63,457 nucleotides of DNA from Cellulosimicrobium composti (GCF_009711085.1 NZ_WMKA01000016.1:15648-79104), one strand, 5' to 3'; positions 16,603-27,296 are shown, numbered from the stretch's first letter. The notes: generated by a model from the sequence alone, not told the origin. Program-made: numbers and translations.

Positions 16603-17646
16603 TCAGCCGGCGACGCGAGCGGCGAGCTCGCGGCCCACCTCGGCCGTCGAGCGTACTCGGCTCCCCCGCTCGGCGAGGTCGGCCGCGACGGCCGCCTCGA
16701 CGCGCTTCGCCTCGTCGCCGAGGCCCAGGTGGTCGAGGAGCATCGCGACCGAGAGGACGGTCGCCGTGGGGTCGGCCTTGCCCTGGCCCGCGATGTCCGG
16801 CGCCGAGCCGTGCACCGGCTCGAACATCGACGGCGCGGTGCGGTCCGGGTTGATGTTCGCCGACGCCGCGAGGCCGATGCCGCCGGTGATCGCGGCGGCC
16901 TGGTCGGTGAGGATGTCGCCGAACAGGTTGTCGGTCACGATGACGTCGAACCGCGACGGCTTCGTCGTGAGGAAGATCGTCGCCGCGTCCACGTGCAGGT
17001 AGTCCGTGGTGACGTCGGGGAACTCGGCGTTGACGGCCTCGACCGTGCGTCGCCACAGGTGCCCGGCGTGGACGAGCACGTTGTGCTTGTGCACGAGCGT
17101 GAGGTGCTTGCGCGGGCGCGCCTGCGCCCGGGCGAACGCGTCGCGGACGACGCGCTCGACGCCGAAGGCCGTGTTCACGGAGACCTCGGTCGCGATCTCG
17201 TGCGGCGTGCCGGTGCGCAGCGCACCGCCGTTGCCGACGTACGGGCCCTCGGTGCCCTCGCGCACCACGACGAAGTCGATCTCGCCCGGGTCGGCGAGCG
17301 GCGACGTCACGCCCGGGTACAGCTTGCCCGGGCGCAGGTTGACGTAGTGGTCCAGCGCGAAGCGCAGCTTGAGCAGCAGACCGCGCTCGAGCACCCCGGA
17401 CGGGACGCTCGGGTCGCCGATCGCGCCGAGGAGGATCGCGTCGTGGCCGCGGATCGCGTCGAGGTCCGCGTCGGTGAGCGTCTCCCCCGTCGCGTGCCAG
17501 CGCCGCGCACCCAGGTCGAACGGCGTCGTGGAGACCTTCACGTCCGAGCCGGCCACCGCCGCCTCGAGCACGGCGAGACCCTGCTCGACGACCTCGGTAC
17601 CGATACCGTCGCCGGCCACGACTGCCAGATCAATGGTGCGCGTCAT
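16603..17646 (-). CDS. leuB: 3-Isopropylmalate dehydrogenase
   Basis: Oxidises and decarboxylates 3-isopropylmalate to 2-ketoisocaproate with NAD+ in leucine synthesis. CimA-type pathways may also use it on methylmalate. The protein has 347 residues, normal for actinobacterial LeuB. Motifs are [21 protein letters not shown] at the start, the substrate arginines in [21 protein letters not shown] and the metal/NAD loop [45 protein letters not shown] is the classical nucleotide-binding end. It is divergent from the ROK regulator with 131 bp between them. Confidence 0.96.
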   Translation of the reverse strand: MTRTIDLAVVAGDGIGTEVVEQGLAVLEAAVAGSDVKVSTTPFDLGARRWHATGETLTDADLDAIRGHDAILLGAIGDPSVPSGVLERGLLLKLRFALDHYVNLRPGKLYPGVTSPLADPGEIDFVVVREGTEGPYVGNGGALRTGTPHEIATEVSVNTAFGVERVVRDAFARAQARPRKHLTLVHKHNVLVHAGHLWRRTVEAVNAEFPDVTTDYLHVDAATIFLTTKPSRFDVIVTDNLFGDILTDQAAAITGGIGLAASANINPDRTAPSMFEPVHGSAPDIAGQGKADPTATVLSVAMLLDHLGLGDEAKRVEAAVAADLAERGSRVRSTAEVGRELAARVAG

Positions 17647-17740
17647 GCCGGCGAGCCTACGCCCTCAACCACTCCTCGGGACGGCAGTCTCACGTCTCGG
17701 ACGCGAGTCGAGTTGCGCGAGACGGCACGGGCAGGCACTA

Positions 17741-17757
17741 TTAGGAAACTTTCCTAA
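17741..17757. promoter_or_regulatory. 17-bp perfect palindrome, likely ROK operator
   Basis: TTAGGAAA-C-TTTCCTAA is an exact inverted repeat about 20 bp before the ROK start codon, in the leuB-ROK divergent region. An AT-rich palindrome of this type is typical of ROK/NagC-family operators, so autoregulation is likely. I saw no second exact copy elsewhere in the window. Confidence 0.65.
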
Positions 17758-17777
17758 AGCCCGTCCGAAGGACCGCC

Positions 17778-18995
17778 ATGACCGCGCCCACCTCGTCGAG
17801 GATCCCCGGGACCCCCGGCCTGCTCCGCACGATCAACGACCGCGCGGCGCTGGAGCTCCTGCTCGACTCCGGCCCTCTCACGCGCTCGCAGATCGGCGAC
17901 CGCACGGGCGTCTCGCGGCCGACCGCCTCGCAGATCGTCGCACGGCTCGAGCAGAGCGGCCTCATCGAGCCGACCGGGTCCGTCCAGGGGGCGCGCGGGC
18001 CCCAGGCCACCCAGTACGCCGTGCGCACGGACGTGCTCGTCGGGCTCGCGCTCGACGTCGTGCCGGACGGCGTCCGCGCGAGCGTCGTGGACGCGCTCGG
18101 GCGCACTCTCGGCGAGACGACCGTCGCCTCGGGCCCCGACCGCTCGGCGGCCGCCGACGTCCGCACCGCGCGCGACGAGGCGTGCGCGGCCGCCGGCATC
18201 CCGGTCTCGCGCGTCGCGGCCGCCGTCGTCGGCGTCCAGGCGGCCGTCGCGCCCCGCACGGGCGACATCGCGCTCGTCGGCGAGCTCCCCGGCTGGCCGC
18301 GCCAGAACCTGCGCGGCCACCTCGAGGACGTCCTGGGCGTCGGGGTCCGCGTCGAGAACGACGTCAACCTCGCAGCGATCGCCGAGCGCGACGCCGGGCG
18401 CGACGAGCAGAGCTTCGCGCTCCTGTGGCTCGGCGAGGGTATCGGTCTCGGCGCGTGGCTCGACGGCCGGCTCCACCACGGCACCGCGGGCGGCGCCGGC
18501 GAGATCGGCTACCTGCCCGTGCCCGCCACCGGCGTCGACGACTCCGTCAACGTCCAGGACCTCGTCGGCGGGCTGCGCCTCGTCGAGCTCTGCGCACGCA
18601 CGGGGGTGCCCGGCGTGACCGAGGAGACCCCCTACGCCGCGGCGGTCGACGCGATCCGCGAGCACGCGGGCTCCCCCGCCGTCCACGACCTCGTCGAGGA
18701 CCTCGCACGGCGCGTCGCGATCGTGCTCCAGCCGGTCGTCTCCATCCTCGAGCCCGACGCCGTCGTGCTCGGCGGACCGACGGGCGTCGCGTGCGGCGCG
18801 GCGCTCGCCGAGACCACGGTCGCCGCGCTGCACGCCACCGACCAGCGTGCAGGGACGGTCGTCGCGAGCGCCGTCCCCGAGCTCGCCGTCCTGCGCGGCG
18901 CCCGGTCCGTCGTCGCGCAGGACGTGCGCACCCTCCTGCTCGCCGCGGCAGGACGACCGGACCACCCGGTCGTCGCGCCCCCGGTCCCGGGGTAG
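17778..18995 (+). CDS. ROK-family transcriptional regulator
   Basis: A sugar-responsive DNA-binding protein of 405 residues. Residues about 15-75 form a MarR-like winged helix (LELLLDSGPLTRSQIGDRTGVSRPTASQIVARLEQSGLI). Residues 85-400 form the ROK actin-like domain with VENDVNLAAIAERDAG, LWLGEGIGLGAWLDGRLHHG and the glycine motif AGGAGEIGYLPV. The CxCGxxGCxE zinc motif of typical ROK proteins is absent, seen in several actinobacterial ROK regulators. A perfect palindrome precedes the gene. Its sugar and targets are unknown; the amino-sugar operon at 11262 is possible but not adjacent. Confidence 0.88.
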   Translation: MTAPTSSRIPGTPGLLRTINDRAALELLLDSGPLTRSQIGDRTGVSRPTASQIVARLEQSGLIEPTGSVQGARGPQATQYAVRTDVLVGLALDVVPDGVRASVVDALGRTLGETTVASGPDRSAAADVRTARDEACAAAGIPVSRVAAAVVGVQAAVAPRTGDIALVGELPGWPRQNLRGHLEDVLGVGVRVENDVNLAAIAERDAGRDEQSFALLWLGEGIGLGAWLDGRLHHGTAGGAGEIGYLPVPATGVDDSVNVQDLVGGLRLVELCARTGVPGVTEETPYAAAVDAIREHAGSPAVHDLVEDLARRVAIVLQPVVSILEPDAVVLGGPTGVACGAALAETTVAALHATDQRAGTVVASAVPELAVLRGARSVVAQDVRTLLLAAAGRPDHPVVAPPVPG

Positions 18996-19014
18996 ACCTC
19001 TTCACCTGCCCCGC

Positions 19015-19055
19015 GAGCGGTGGCCCGCCGACCGTGGCACGGCGGGCCACCGCTC
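19015..19055. terminator. Bidirectional hairpin terminator between ROK and ASCH genes
   Basis: A perfect 16-bp stem (19015-19030, 19040-19055) with a 9-nt loop lies between convergent stop codons at 18995 and 19063. Confidence 0.75.
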
Positions 19056-19062
19056 ACCCCGC

Positions 19063-19605
19063 TCAGCGCGGGTAGCGCAGCTCGAACCGCTCGCACACGA
19101 GCGGCATGTCGGGCGAGAACTCGCGCTCGAGAACGCGCCGGAAGTACGTCTCGTGGCCCGCGCGCCACGCCTCGAGCGAGCGGTCGTCCTCCCCCTCGGC
19201 GCGCGCGAACTCCGCGTCGACCTCGTCGAACGGGACGATCTCCACCGACGTCGTGCGGATCAGCGCCCGGGGGTGACCCTGGCCGTCGAGCAGGATGGAG
19301 AGCTCGCCGACGCGCGGGACCTGCTCCCCCGAGTCCTCGTACTCCCACAGGGCCGACGACGTCGCGGTCTTCTCGCCCGTGAGCACCGCCTCCAGCAGGT
19401 CGTCCGCCAGGGCCGGGTTGTCCCCGAACGACCACGCCGGCGGCGGCACCGTCTCGGCCACCGTCGTCCCGGTGACGACACCGACGCGCGCCATCCCGGC
19501 GCTCGGCCGGGCCAGCTCCCAGAACGCCAGGATCTCTGCCCCACGCTCGTCCACAGCCGTCACGTCCTCGGCCACCGGCTCCCCCTCGTCCGCTTCACGG
19601 GTCAT
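19063..19605 (-). CDS. ASCH domain protein
   Basis: A 180-residue soluble protein. The C-terminal two thirds form an ASCH (PUA-like) beta-barrel that probably binds RNA or a modified base: LLEAVLTGEKTATSSALWEYED is the GxKxxT/S signature, followed by VPRVGELSILLDGQGHPRALIRTTSVEIVPFDEVD and a tail with RRVLEREFSPDMPLVCERFELRYP. Similar proteins are widespread and mostly uncharacterised; one related enzyme hydrolyses N4-acetylcytidine. The first 45 residues before FWELARPSAG are variable, so the true start might be downstream of the ATG at 19605. Confidence 0.8.
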   Translation of the reverse strand: MTREADEGEPVAEDVTAVDERGAEILAFWELARPSAGMARVGVVTGTTVAETVPPPAWSFGDNPALADDLLEAVLTGEKTATSSALWEYEDSGEQVPRVGELSILLDGQGHPRALIRTTSVEIVPFDEVDAEFARAEGEDDRSLEAWRAGHETYFRRVLEREFSPDMPLVCERFELRYPR

Positions 19606-19691
19606 CACCCTATCGTCGCGCACCCGAGGGCGATCTGCCCGGTCTCTCGCCATTCGTCCCCGTCGTGTCGCGGACGCGAGAGCCCGCACGG

Positions 19692-20369
19692 TCACCCCGC
19701 GTCGCGCGCCACCGCCGCGACGACGTCCCGCACCGGGCGCAGCACCACGCCCAGGCCCGCGACCTGCGCGAGGCCCTCCTCGGTCGTCCCCGACACCGCG
19801 TCCGGCACGACGACGACCCGCAGGTCTCGCTCGCTCGCGTCGGTGACCGTGGCGCGCGGGCAGTTCGGGAAGTTGCACCCCACCACGACCACGGTGTCGA
19901 CCCCCCGCTCGCGCAGGAGCTCCTCGAGCGGGGTGCGGTAGAACGCGCTCCACCGCGGCTTCCACAGGGCCACCTCGTCCGGCCCCAGCTCCTGGGCACG
20001 CCCGGCGAGCAGCGTGGGCGGGTCCAGCGGGGGCGCGCCCGCCGGCACGAGCTCGGGAAGGATCGCGGAACCCGGCGAACCGGGCCGCACCACGGGCGCC
20101 CCGGCCGCGACCGCAGCGCGCCGCACCCGGTCCACGTCGTCGCCGTCGTACAGCCGCACCACGTGGACCACGGGGCGCCCGGCGCGCCGGTACGCCTCGA
20201 CGAGCGAGACGAGACCCGGCACGACCGCCCGCGTGCCGGCGACCGGCGTGCTGCCGCCCTCCGCGAAGTCGACCTGCGTGTCGATCACCAGCAGGGCCGA
20301 CGTCCCCCAGTGCGGCGCCAGGAACGGGTCCACCCCTTCGTCCCGCGTCGCAGCCGCCGTCGTCGTCAT
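19692..20369 (-). CDS. Isochorismatase-family cysteine hydrolase
   Basis: A cytosolic alpha/beta hydrolase of 225 residues. The Asp-Lys-Cys catalytic triad is visible: LLVIDTQVDFAEGGSTPVAG (Asp near 36), VALWKPRWSAFYRTPLEELL (Lys near 130) and VVVVGCNFPNCPRATVTDASERD (Cys near 160). The NCPRAT sequence after the nucleophile belongs to the general cysteine hydrolase (nicotinamidase/N-carbamoylsarcosine amidase-like) group, so the substrate is open. The start is fixed by GGAGGAGA just upstream of the ATG. Its message starts near the large inverted repeat and ilvC-derived repeats. Confidence 0.87.
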   Translation of the reverse strand: MTTTAAATRDEGVDPFLAPHWGTSALLVIDTQVDFAEGGSTPVAGTRAVVPGLVSLVEAYRRAGRPVVHVVRLYDGDDVDRVRRAAVAAGAPVVRPGSPGSAILPELVPAGAPPLDPPTLLAGRAQELGPDEVALWKPRWSAFYRTPLEELLRERGVDTVVVVGCNFPNCPRATVTDASERDLRVVVVPDAVSGTTEEGLAQVAGLGVVLRPVRDVVAAVARDAG

Positions 20370-20442
20370 CGCTCTCCTCCGTCGGGTCCAGATGGTGCCG
20401 TCGCCCGTCGCCGGCCCCACGCCGGGCGGCGGCCCGACAGCA

Positions 20443-20541
20443 CGAGGAGGGGGCGGCGGCGTGCGCGATCGTGGCAGCCCCGGCGGGAGGCCGAGGATCG
20501 AGGCCGGATGGTCGATCGCGCGCGCCGCCGCCCCCTCCTCG
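20443..20541. repeat. 29-bp inverted repeat flanking a 41-bp core
   Basis: Arms 20443-20471 and 20513-20541 are inverted copies with a single mismatch, and the core contains further short palindromes. It lies between the isochorismatase start and the 88-bp repeats, with no gene inside. Options are an unusually long bidirectional terminator or a small non-autonomous element with terminal inverted repeats. No transposase or target duplication was recognised. Confidence 0.75.
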
Positions 20542-20561
20542 AGACGAGCGACGACAGTCAG

Positions 20562-21957
<1,396 letters not shown>

Positions 21958-22482
21958 TCAGGCCGAGCGGACCACGCGTTCCAGCGCGCGGTCGGTGATG
22001 GAGCGGGACCCGCGCCCGACGGCGACGGTCCCCGACTTCACGATCTCGCGCACGCCGTAAGGCTCGAGGGCCCCGAGCAGCGCGTTGAGCTTGTCGGCGG
22101 TGCCGGTCGCCTCGACGGTCACGGCGTCGGGCACGACGTCGACGACCTTCGCGCGGAAGAGGTTGACGACCTCCAGCACGCCCGTGCGGTTCGCGCCGTC
22201 GGCGCGGACCTTGACGAGCAGGAGCTCGCGCTGCACGGACGCGGCCGCGTCGAGCTCGACGATCTTGATGACGTTGACCAGCTTGTTGAGCTGCTTGGTC
22301 ACCTGCTCGAGCGGGCGCTCCTCGACGTCGACGACGACGGTGATGCGCGAGATCTCCTCGTGCTCCGTGGGGCCCACGGCGAGGGAGTGGATGTTGAAGG
22401 CGCGGCGTGCGAACAGGCCGGCGACGCGCGTGAGCACGCCGGGCTTGTTCTCGACGAGCACCGAGAGGGTGTGGCGGGACAT
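21958..22482 (-). CDS. ilvN: Acetolactate synthase small (regulatory) subunit
   Basis: The regulatory partner of IlvB that confers valine feedback. The protein has 174 residues, the usual length. The N-terminal ACT domain (HTLSVLVENKPGVLTRVAGLFARRAFNIHSLAVG) and the glycine and asparagine that form the valine site are present. A second ferredoxin-like domain (ELLLVKVRADGANRTGVLEVVNLFRAKVVDV) completes the family layout. It starts 56 bp after the ilvB stop, in the order ilvB-ilvN-ilvC typical of actinobacteria. Confidence 0.97.
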   Translation of the reverse strand: MSRHTLSVLVENKPGVLTRVAGLFARRAFNIHSLAVGPTEHEEISRITVVVDVEERPLEQVTKQLNKLVNVIKIVELDAAASVQRELLLVKVRADGANRTGVLEVVNLFRAKVVDVVPDAVTVEATGTADKLNALLGALEPYGVREIVKSGTVAVGRGSRSITDRALERVVRSA

Positions 22483-22538
22483 GGCGGGTCAGTCCTCCCG
22501 TGACAGGGGTCGGATCGAGGCTGCGTGGCGCACCGCGC

Positions 22539-24452
22539 TCAGTCCTCTCGGTCCCACGCGGGCGAGATGCCCCGCGCGTACTGGATGTCGTCGTTGCTCA
22601 CGCCGGCGGCGACCATGGGCCACACCATCGCGTCGCGCGAGACGTTGAAGTCGACGACGACGGGGCGGTCGTCGATCTCCATGGCGCGCTTGATCGCGGC
22701 GTCCACCTCGCCCATGGACTCGACGCGGATGCCCTCGCACCCGTACGCGTCGGCGAGCTTGACGAAGTCGGGCACGCGCGCCGTCCCGTGGCCGGTGTGG
22801 AGGTCGGTGTTGGAGTAGCGCTGGTCGTAGAACAGCGTCTGCCACTGCCGGACCATGCCGAGCGAGCTGTTGTTGATGAGCGCGACCTTGATCGGGATCT
22901 CGTTGATCGTGCAGGTGGCGAGCTCCTGGTTGGTCATCTGGAAGCAGCCGTCGCCGTCGATCGCCCACACGGTGGCGTCGGGGCGGCCGACCTTCGCGCC
23001 CATGGCCGCCGGGACGGAGAAGCCCATCGTGCCGAGGCCGCCCGAGTTGAGCCAGGTCCGGGGGTGCTCGTAGCGGATGAACTGCGCAGCCCACATCTGG
23101 TGCTGCCCGACGCCCGCGACGTAGATCGACTCGGGTCCGGAGAGCTCGCCCAGGCGCGAGATGACGTACTGGGGCGCGAGGTGGCCGTCCTCCGGCTCGG
23201 AGTAGCCGAGCGGGTACGTCTCGCGCCAGTCGTCGATCTGGCGCCACCACGCCTCGACGTCCGGCTTGCCCTTCGCCTCGTGCTCGCGCTCGAGCTCGGG
23301 CAGCAGGTCGGAGATGACCTCCTTGAGGTCGCCCACGATCGGCACGTCCACGTCGCGGTTCTTGCCGATCTCCGCGGGGTCGATGTCCGCGTGGACCACC
23401 TGCGCGTGCGGCGCGAAGCTCGACAGCGCGCCCGTGACGCGGTCGTCGAAGCGCGCACCGAGGGACACGACGAGGTCGGCCTTCTGCAGGGCCGCGACGG
23501 CGGGGACCGTGCCGTGCATGCCCGGCATGCCCAGGTTCTGCGGGTGCGTGTCGGGCACCGCGCCGCGCGCCATGAGCGTCGTGACGACGGGCGCGCCCGA
23601 CAGGTCGACGAGGCGGCGCAGCTCGGCGGACGCGTCGGCGCGGATCACGCCGCCGCCCGCGTACAGCACCGGCCGGCGCGCCGACGCGAGGAGGCGCGCG
23701 GCCTCCTTGATCTGCTTGCTGTGCGGCTTCGTCACCGGGTGGTAGCCCGGGAGCTGCACGTCCTGCGGCCACGAGAACGTCGTGCGGGACTGCATCGCCG
23801 ACTTCGCGATGTCCACGAGCACGGGGCCCGGGCGGCCGGTCGAGGCGATGTGGAACGCCTCGGCGATGGTGCGCGGGATCTCGTCGGGGTCGGTGACGAG
23901 GAAGTTGTGCTTGGTGATCGGCAGCGTGATGCCGACGATGTCCGCCTCCTGGAAGGCGTCGGTGCCGATCGCGGACGCCCCGACCTGGCCGGTGATCGCG
24001 ACGAGCGGGATCGAGTCCATGTTCGCGTCGGCGATCGGGGTGACGAGGTTGGTCGCCCCGGGGCCGGAGGTCGCCATCGTGACGCCGACCTTGCCCGTCG
24101 CGTGCGCGTACCCCTGCGCGGCGTGGCCGCCGCCCTGCTCGTGCCGCACGAGGATGTGCCGCAGGCGCTGGGAGTCCATGAGCGGGTCGTACGTGGGGAG
24201 GATCGCACCGCCCGGGATGCCGAAGACGACCTCGGCGCCGACCTCCTCGAGCGAGCGGACGATCGACTGCGCGCCGGTCATCTCCTCGCCCTGCGAGGCG
24301 CCGGCGGACGCGCCGGCCGGACGCGCCGTCGCGGCGCGCCGGGCGTCGCCGCGCGGGGCGACGGACGCGGGCGTCGGGGCGGGCTTCGGCGCCGCGGGTG
24401 CGGGCGCCGCGGCGCCCGGTCGCGGAGGTGCCGGGGTGGGTCCCTGGGCCAT
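22539..24452 (-). CDS. ilvB: Acetolactate synthase large (catalytic) subunit
   Basis: A ThDP, FAD and Mg2+ enzyme making acetolactate or acetohydroxybutyrate from pyruvate, the first common step of Val/Leu/Ile synthesis. The protein has 637 residues. A low-complexity Ala/Pro/Arg N-terminus of about 57 residues precedes the first conserved block ([32 protein letters not shown]). The catalytic Glu is in [17 protein letters not shown]. The ThDP-Mg motif is [19 protein letters not shown]...[18 protein letters not shown] lies 6 nt before ATG 24452. A second ATG before TGAQS could give a shorter form. Transcription is likely attenuated in its 335-nt leader. Confidence 0.97.
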   Translation of the reverse strand: MAQGPTPAPPRPGAAAPAPAAPKPAPTPASVAPRGDARRAATARPAGASAGASQGEEMTGAQSIVRSLEEVGAEVVFGIPGGAILPTYDPLMDSQRLRHILVRHEQGGGHAAQGYAHATGKVGVTMATSGPGATNLVTPIADANMDSIPLVAITGQVGASAIGTDAFQEADIVGITLPITKHNFLVTDPDEIPRTIAEAFHIASTGRPGPVLVDIAKSAMQSRTTFSWPQDVQLPGYHPVTKPHSKQIKEAARLLASARRPVLYAGGGVIRADASAELRRLVDLSGAPVVTTLMARGAVPDTHPQNLGMPGMHGTVPAVAALQKADLVVSLGARFDDRVTGALSSFAPHAQVVHADIDPAEIGKNRDVDVPIVGDLKEVISDLLPELEREHEAKGKPDVEAWWRQIDDWRETYPLGYSEPEDGHLAPQYVISRLGELSGPESIYVAGVGQHQMWAAQFIRYEHPRTWLNSGGLGTMGFSVPAAMGAKVGRPDATVWAIDGDGCFQMTNQELATCTINEIPIKVALINNSSLGMVRQWQTLFYDQRYSNTDLHTGHGTARVPDFVKLADAYGCEGIRVESMGEVDAAIKRAMEIDDRPVVVDFNVSRDAMVWPMVAAGVSNDDIQYARGISPAWDRED

Positions 24453-24648
24453 GGTGTCTCCTGCGTGTCGTGGCCTCGGCCCGGCGGGCGCCCCGTGGGG
24501 GCGCGCCGCCGGGAGCCGGAGCCGACCGTGGTGGTGCGGTCGTGCTGGTCGCGGGGTGCGGTGCCGGTCCTCGCGGGTCTCGCGGGGTGCGGCGCTGCGG
24601 TGGCCGGGGTGGGGCCGTCCGCGGTCGGTGTGGGGTTGTGGTGGCAAC

Positions 24649-24689
24649 AAAAAACCCCTCGAACCCGGGATGTCGGGCTGGACGAGGGG
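24649..24689 (-). terminator. ilvB attenuator terminator
   Basis: On the minus strand a 7-bp CCCCTCG/CGAGGGG stem (24689-24683, 24661-24655), extended by an inner CCCG/CGGG hairpin, is followed by six U residues. It lies 197 nt before the ilvB ATG and 33 nt after the leader peptide stop. The U-tract is followed by GUUGCC, as at the cimA attenuator (UUUUUGUUGC), suggesting related leaders. Confidence 0.8.
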
Positions 24690-24721
24690 TGAGCGCGCTG
24701 ACGAAGCCTGGTGGCGTGGCC

Positions 24722-24787
24722 TCAGCCGGCGCGCTCAGGAAGTACTACGAGAAGGATCGTCTGCACGGCATGGGACTGTACGCCCAT
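24722..24787 (-). CDS. ilvB leader peptide
   Basis: A 21-residue frame starting MGVQSHAVQ and continuing [12 protein letters not shown], stop TGA. Six branched-chain codons stand in a row (ATC CTT CTC GTA GTA CTT), several of them rare here (CTT, GTA). This is the expected control region of a ribosome-mediated attenuator sensing Ile, Leu and Val tRNA charging. It lies 33 bp after the stop of the upstream alpha-glucosidase gene, so its promoter must overlap that gene's 3' end. I see no clear -10 or Shine-Dalgarno. Confidence 0.8.
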   Translation of the reverse strand: MGVQSHAVQTILLVVLPERAG

Positions 24788-24820
24788 GTTTCGGGGATGT
24801 CACGTATCGAGGCGGCCGTC

Positions 24821-26689
24821 TCACGCGCTGGGACGCGCAGCGAGGTCGCGCACGCGGCGCAGCACCAGGCCCTCCCACGCGGCGAGGTCCGCGACGGCGC
24901 CCGACCGGCCGTCGTCGTGCCGCTCGGGGTGGGTCGTGAGCAGGACGGACGCGTCGCGCCACCCCGCGAGCACGTCGGCGGGGACCTCCTGCGGTGTGCC
25001 GCCGACGTTGACGACGACGAGCAGCTCGTCGCGCGTGACGGTCCCGTCCGCGCGGGGCACGTCGAGCGCGCGCGTGAACGCGTAGATCGCGTCGTGCTCC
25101 GGCAGGAGCATGCGGAAGTCGCCGAGCGCGACGACCGGCTCGTCGTGCCGCAGCGCCACGAGTCGGCGGTAGAAGTGCAGCACGGAGCCGCCGTCCGCCC
25201 AGGCGGCCTCGGCGTTGATCGTCGCGTGGTTCGGGTTGACCTCGAGCCACGGGGTGCCCGTGGTGAACCCGGCGTTCGCGGTCGCGTCCCACTGCACGGG
25301 CGTGCGCGCGTGGTCGCGGCTCGCGTGCCCGAGGACCGCGAGCATCTCGCCGTCGGTCCGCAGGCGCGGCCCGCCCGTGCGCCCCGTGAGCTCGCGGAAG
25401 TACCCGAGCGACTCGACGTCCTGGTACTGGTCGATCCGCGTGAACGGGGCGTTCGTCATGCCGAGCTCCTCCCCCTGGTACACGTAGGGGGTGCCGCGGT
25501 GCAGGTGCAGCAGGAGCGCGAGCGCCTTCGCGGACGCGACGCGGTGCGCGGGCGAGTCGTCGCCGAAGCGCGAGACCACGCGCGGCTGGTCGTGGTTGTC
25601 CCAGTACAGGGCGTTCCAGCCGCGCTCGGCGAGCCCGGCCTGCCAGCGGCCGAGCGTCGCCTTGAGGTCCGCGAGCCGCCACCGGACCGGGTCGTAGCGC
25701 GTCGCGCCGTGGTCGATGCCCATGTGCTCGAACTGGAACACCATGTCGACCTCGCGGCGCTCCGGGTCCGTGTAGCGCACGCCGTGCTCGACCGTGACGC
25801 CGGGCGTCTCCCCCACGGTGAGGATCTCGCGTCCCTGCGCGAGGTAGGGGGCGAACACCTCGCGGTGCATCTCGGCGAGGAACTCGTGCACGCGCGGGCC
25901 GTCGGTGTAGTGCGGGCTCCCGTCACCGTACGTGCCCCAGTGCACCTCACCGTCGGGCAGCGAGCCGTCGGGCGCGACGTCCTTGGAGATCAGGTTGATC
26001 ACGTCCATGCGGAACCCGTCGACGCCGCGGTCGAGCCACCGCCGCATCATGGCGTGGACGGCCCGGCGGACCTCCGGGTTCTCCCAGTTGAGGTCGGGCT
26101 GCTTGGTGTCGAACAGGTGGAGGTAGTACTCCCCCGACGCCGGGTCGAACCGCCACGCGCTGCCGCCGAAGAACGAGCGCCAGTTGGTGGGCTCGGCCCC
26201 TGGGGCCCCGGGCTCCATCCCGGGACGCGCCGGGCGCCACCAGTACCAGTCGCGCCGCGGGCTCTCGGGCGACGACCGCGACTGGACGAACCACGGGTGC
26301 TCGTCGCTCGTGTGGTTGACGACGAGGTCCATGACGAGCTTCATCCCGCGTGCGTGCAGGCCCTCGATCAGGGCGTCGAGGTCCGCGAGCGACCCGAACA
26401 GCGGGTCGACGTCCTCGTAGTCGCTGATGTCGTACCCGTTGTCCGCCTGCGGCGAGCGGTACACCGGCGACAACCACACGACGTCGACCCCGAGCCGCTC
26501 GAGGTGGTCGAGCCGGCGCGTGATGCCGGGGAGGTCGCCGACGCCGTCGCCGTCGGTGTCCTGGAACGACCGCGGGTACACCTGGTAGACGACGGCCCGC
26601 GTCCACCAGGGCGCGTCGCCCGGTGTCCCGGCACCGGGCCACCCGCCGCGCGGTGCGTCGTCGGTCGCGGTCCTGGCAGCCTGCGTCAT
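24821..26689 (-). CDS. Glycoside hydrolase family 13 alpha-glucosidase (oligo-1,6-glucosidase type)
   Basis: A cytosolic exo-acting alpha-glucosidase, 622 residues, no signal peptide. GH13 landmarks in order: VVYQVYPRSFQDTDGDGVGDLPGI near residue 34, MDLVVNHTSDEHPWF, the nucleophile region GVDGFRMDVINLISKD, the acid/base EILTVGETPGVTVEHG and WDNHDQPRVVSRFGDD. QPDLNWENPEVR and DGVGDLPG are typical of the oligo-1,6-glucosidase/alpha-glucosidase subgroup, so isomalto- or malto-oligosaccharides, sucrose or trehalose-related substrates are possible. GAGAGGAC precedes ATG 26689. No transporter or regulator is adjacent. Confidence 0.92.
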   Translation of the reverse strand: MTQAARTATDDAPRGGWPGAGTPGDAPWWTRAVVYQVYPRSFQDTDGDGVGDLPGITRRLDHLERLGVDVVWLSPVYRSPQADNGYDISDYEDVDPLFGSLADLDALIEGLHARGMKLVMDLVVNHTSDEHPWFVQSRSSPESPRRDWYWWRPARPGMEPGAPGAEPTNWRSFFGGSAWRFDPASGEYYLHLFDTKQPDLNWENPEVRRAVHAMMRRWLDRGVDGFRMDVINLISKDVAPDGSLPDGEVHWGTYGDGSPHYTDGPRVHEFLAEMHREVFAPYLAQGREILTVGETPGVTVEHGVRYTDPERREVDMVFQFEHMGIDHGATRYDPVRWRLADLKATLGRWQAGLAERGWNALYWDNHDQPRVVSRFGDDSPAHRVASAKALALLLHLHRGTPYVYQGEELGMTNAPFTRIDQYQDVESLGYFRELTGRTGGPRLRTDGEMLAVLGHASRDHARTPVQWDATANAGFTTGTPWLEVNPNHATINAEAAWADGGSVLHFYRRLVALRHDEPVVALGDFRMLLPEHDAIYAFTRALDVPRADGTVTRDELLVVVNVGGTPQEVPADVLAGWRDASVLLTTHPERHDDGRSGAVADLAAWEGLVLRRVRDLAARPSA

Positions 26690-26762
26690 CGCCCGTCCTC
26701 TCGCGTGGTGCCTGCTCCCACCCTGCCCGACGGCGCCCGACGACGCGCGCCCGCACGCGTCG

Positions 26763-27296
26763 TCACGTCCATGCGACGGCGTCGAGGAACGGGCCGAGCA
26801 CCGCCGCGGTGTCCGCCAGGTCCTCGCCGTCGAGCTGGGCGAGGACCATGGCCGAGCGCTCGCCGCCGGCCACTCCGACGAGCACCTTGCGCGGTGCCCC
26901 CGGCGTGGCGAACGAGCAGTCGACGACGGGGCGCGGCGCCCCGAAGGTCGTGTCGTCGTGGAGCCGCTCGCAGACGCCGCCCTGCCGGGCGATGCCGACG
27001 GCCACGGAGAGCATCGTGTCCTCGGACCCGACCTCGGCGTCGCCCGCCCAGACGATGAGCTGCTGCTCGTCGTCGTCCGCCGCGGTCGCCGCGAAGACGA
27101 CGCCGTCGGGCAGCTCGTCCCCGACCGGCTCCCACCCGTCCGGCACCACGAGGCTCAGTCCGCCGTCGACCGTCACCCGCTCCTCCGGCCCGGGCGACGG
27201 GCTCGACGCGTCGCTCACCGCGACGCGCAGGAGCCCGCACCCCGCGAGGGTCAGGGCGGCGAGCAGGACGACAGGACCACGGAGGAAACGGTGCAT
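26763..27296 (-). CDS. Putative secreted lipoprotein of unknown function
   Basis: A 177-residue protein with a lipoprotein signal peptide: MHRFLRGPVVLLAALTLAGC, lipobox LAGC with Cys at 20. The mature part begins with a Ser/Pro linker and then a small beta-rich domain (SLVVPDGWEPVGDELPDGVVFAATAADD...). Two cysteines (VCERLHDD and VVDCSF) may form a disulphide. It resembles the many small actinobacterial lipoproteins that sit on the cell surface. It lies 73 bp upstream of the alpha-glucosidase on the same strand; no functional link is evident. Confidence 0.7.
   Translation of the reverse strand: MHRFLRGPVVLLAALTLAGCGLLRVAVSDASSPSPGPEERVTVDGGLSLVVPDGWEPVGDELPDGVVFAATAADDDEQQLIVWAGDAEVGSEDTMLSVAVGIARQGGVCERLHDDTTFGAPRPVVDCSFATPGAPRKVLVGVAGGERSAMVLAQLDGEDLADTAAVLGPFLDAVAWT

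Noticed and set aside
20443-20541. Insertion sequence
   Set aside because: Inverted ends exist but there is no transposase and only 99 bp, so it is reported as a repeat of unknown kind.
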